From Vibrio sp. (GTDB lineage Bacteria; Pseudomonadota; Gammaproteobacteria; Enterobacterales; Vibrionaceae), in the NCBI GenBank assembly GCA_007124475.1, contig SLFB01000064.1:1-6145 (forward strand): a stretch of 6,145 nucleotides of DNA, written 5' to 3'. Position numbers and translations under genes: made by a program. The notes under the pieces are model-generated. The model had not been told where the DNA came from, did not search any database, and saw only the letters and a program-made list of their open reading frames with translations. Of the stretch, positions 5,753 through 6,145 are shown piece after piece (position 1 is the first letter of the stretch; each line of letters begins with the position of its first letter).

Positions 5753-5781
5753 ATTATAGCGTTAAAATAGCGTACTGTTCA
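5753..5781 (-). promoter_or_regulatory. Candidate distal aspS promoter
   Basis: On the minus strand a perfect TATAAT (5753-5758) is preceded at 17 bases by TGAACA (5776-5781, 4/6 to the -35). TTGAAC with an 18-base spacer is equally possible. A short inverted repeat GTACT/AGTAC (5772-5776 and 5783-5787) straddles the -35. Promoters nearer to aspS cannot be excluded. Confidence 0.45.
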
Positions 5782-5787
5782 AAGTAC

Positions 5788-5988
5788 AATGCATGAGGCT
5801 AATAAAACAATAAATACCAACGCATTCAGGATACCAAACACTGTGTTTTACCCGATTTAGCTCGTTTTCCGACACAAAATCAGCCGCAGCTGGCGATATT
5901 TTAGTGCAAGAAGTTGGAATGCGAGAGTCTAGATGACAGAGCCGCAAATTTTTCATAAAATGCGGCACTTTTGATTTAGCCAGTCACT
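5788..5988. other. Intergenic, hairpin-rich segment without a supported gene
   Basis: A 68-codon minus-strand frame (5762-5968) crosses this stretch. Its ATG has no Shine-Dalgarno sequence, its end runs into the aspS promoter, and the product has no domain I know. The DNA contains CGCATTC (5821-5827) and GAATGCG (5917-5923) as inverted arms, and a CAGCCGCAGCTG core near 5881. A hairpin GCCGCA/TGCGGC (5941-5946 and 5961-5966) has an inner TTTT/AAAA and a T-rich plus-strand tail, like a rightward terminator with no gene in front of it. It could be a dispersed repeat or a gene remnant. Confidence 0.35.
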
Positions 5989-6117
5989 GTATACCCAAAC
6001 AATCTACCGTTGCAGGCAGGCGGCAAGTGAGTTCATCCCCATCAGCATAGCTAAACTATGTCGTTGATGTGAACCTCCTAACCAACATCACTGTCGCTGC
6101 CAATAGCAAGGGGATAC
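5989..6117 (-). repeat. Complete palindromic intergenic repeat (copy C, 129 bp)
   Basis: The ends are near-inverted: GTATACCC (5989-5996) and GGGGATAC (6110-6117). The middle holds a hairpin (CATAG..CTATG, about 6046-6060). Flanking arms include GCAGGCAGGCGGCAAGTGAG on the left and CACTGTCGCTGCCAATAG on the right. The family matches intergenic repeats common in Shewanella as I remember them. It encodes nothing and is likely a MITE-like or REP-like element. Confidence 0.65.
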
Positions 6118-6145
6118 CCACATAATCTGATATTTAACATAAGTG

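Noticed and set aside
5762..5968. 68-residue minus-strand protein upstream of aspS
   Set aside because: No ribosome site, start inside a terminator-like hairpin, end overlapping the candidate aspS promoter, and no known domain.
5989..6117. Insertion sequence
   Set aside because: 129 bp with inverted ends but no transposase; fits a MITE-like or REP-like repeat instead.

Overview
The window looks like a piece of a gammaproteobacterial chromosome, most probably Shewanella or a close marine relative. The grounds are the sequences of AspRS, thymidine kinase and the YeeZ-like protein, VCR-like integron attC sites, and short palindromic intergenic repeats with GTATACCC-type ends. The genus is inferred from protein and repeat character; no search was run.

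Left part (1-1359): the end of an integron-type cassette array with no integrase in view. Two 126-bp attC sites (510-635 and 1234-1359, 111 of 126 bases identical) bracket one complete cassette. It carries a ParD/ParE toxin-antitoxin operon on the minus strand with its own promoter and a likely operator. The cassette upstream of attC1 is cut by the window edge. It has no convincing gene but holds two tandem copies of a unit of about 187 bp. attC2 lacks a normal right-hand core (GATATAC where attC1 has GTTATGC) and runs straight into a piece of a palindromic intergenic repeat. This junction suggests either that the array sits at a non-attI (secondary) site or that its last core has decayed.

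Middle part (1360-3016): ordinary chromosomal genes on the plus strand. These are a small TIGR02647-type conserved protein and a YeeZ-like atypical SDR protein, separated by about 300 bp that include a degenerate copy of the palindromic repeat. A hairpin at 2994-3016 lies between the convergent SDR and thymidine kinase genes and probably stops transcription from both sides.

Right part (3059-6145): thymidine kinase (tdk, TTG start) and aspartyl-tRNA synthetase (aspS), both on the minus strand. A strong intrinsic terminator after aspS means tdk is expected to be transcribed separately. aspS is preceded by about 600 bp without a credible gene. This stretch holds a candidate promoter about 200 nt upstream of the start, leader hairpins, a hairpin-rich segment, and a complete 129-bp palindromic repeat near the window end.

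The core genes are unrelated housekeeping functions: thymidine salvage, tRNA charging and an uncharacterised SDR. The accessory interest is in the ParDE cassette and how it is anchored. A toxin-antitoxin pair in a cassette selects against loss of neighbouring DNA, and the altered attC2 core would further reduce excision.
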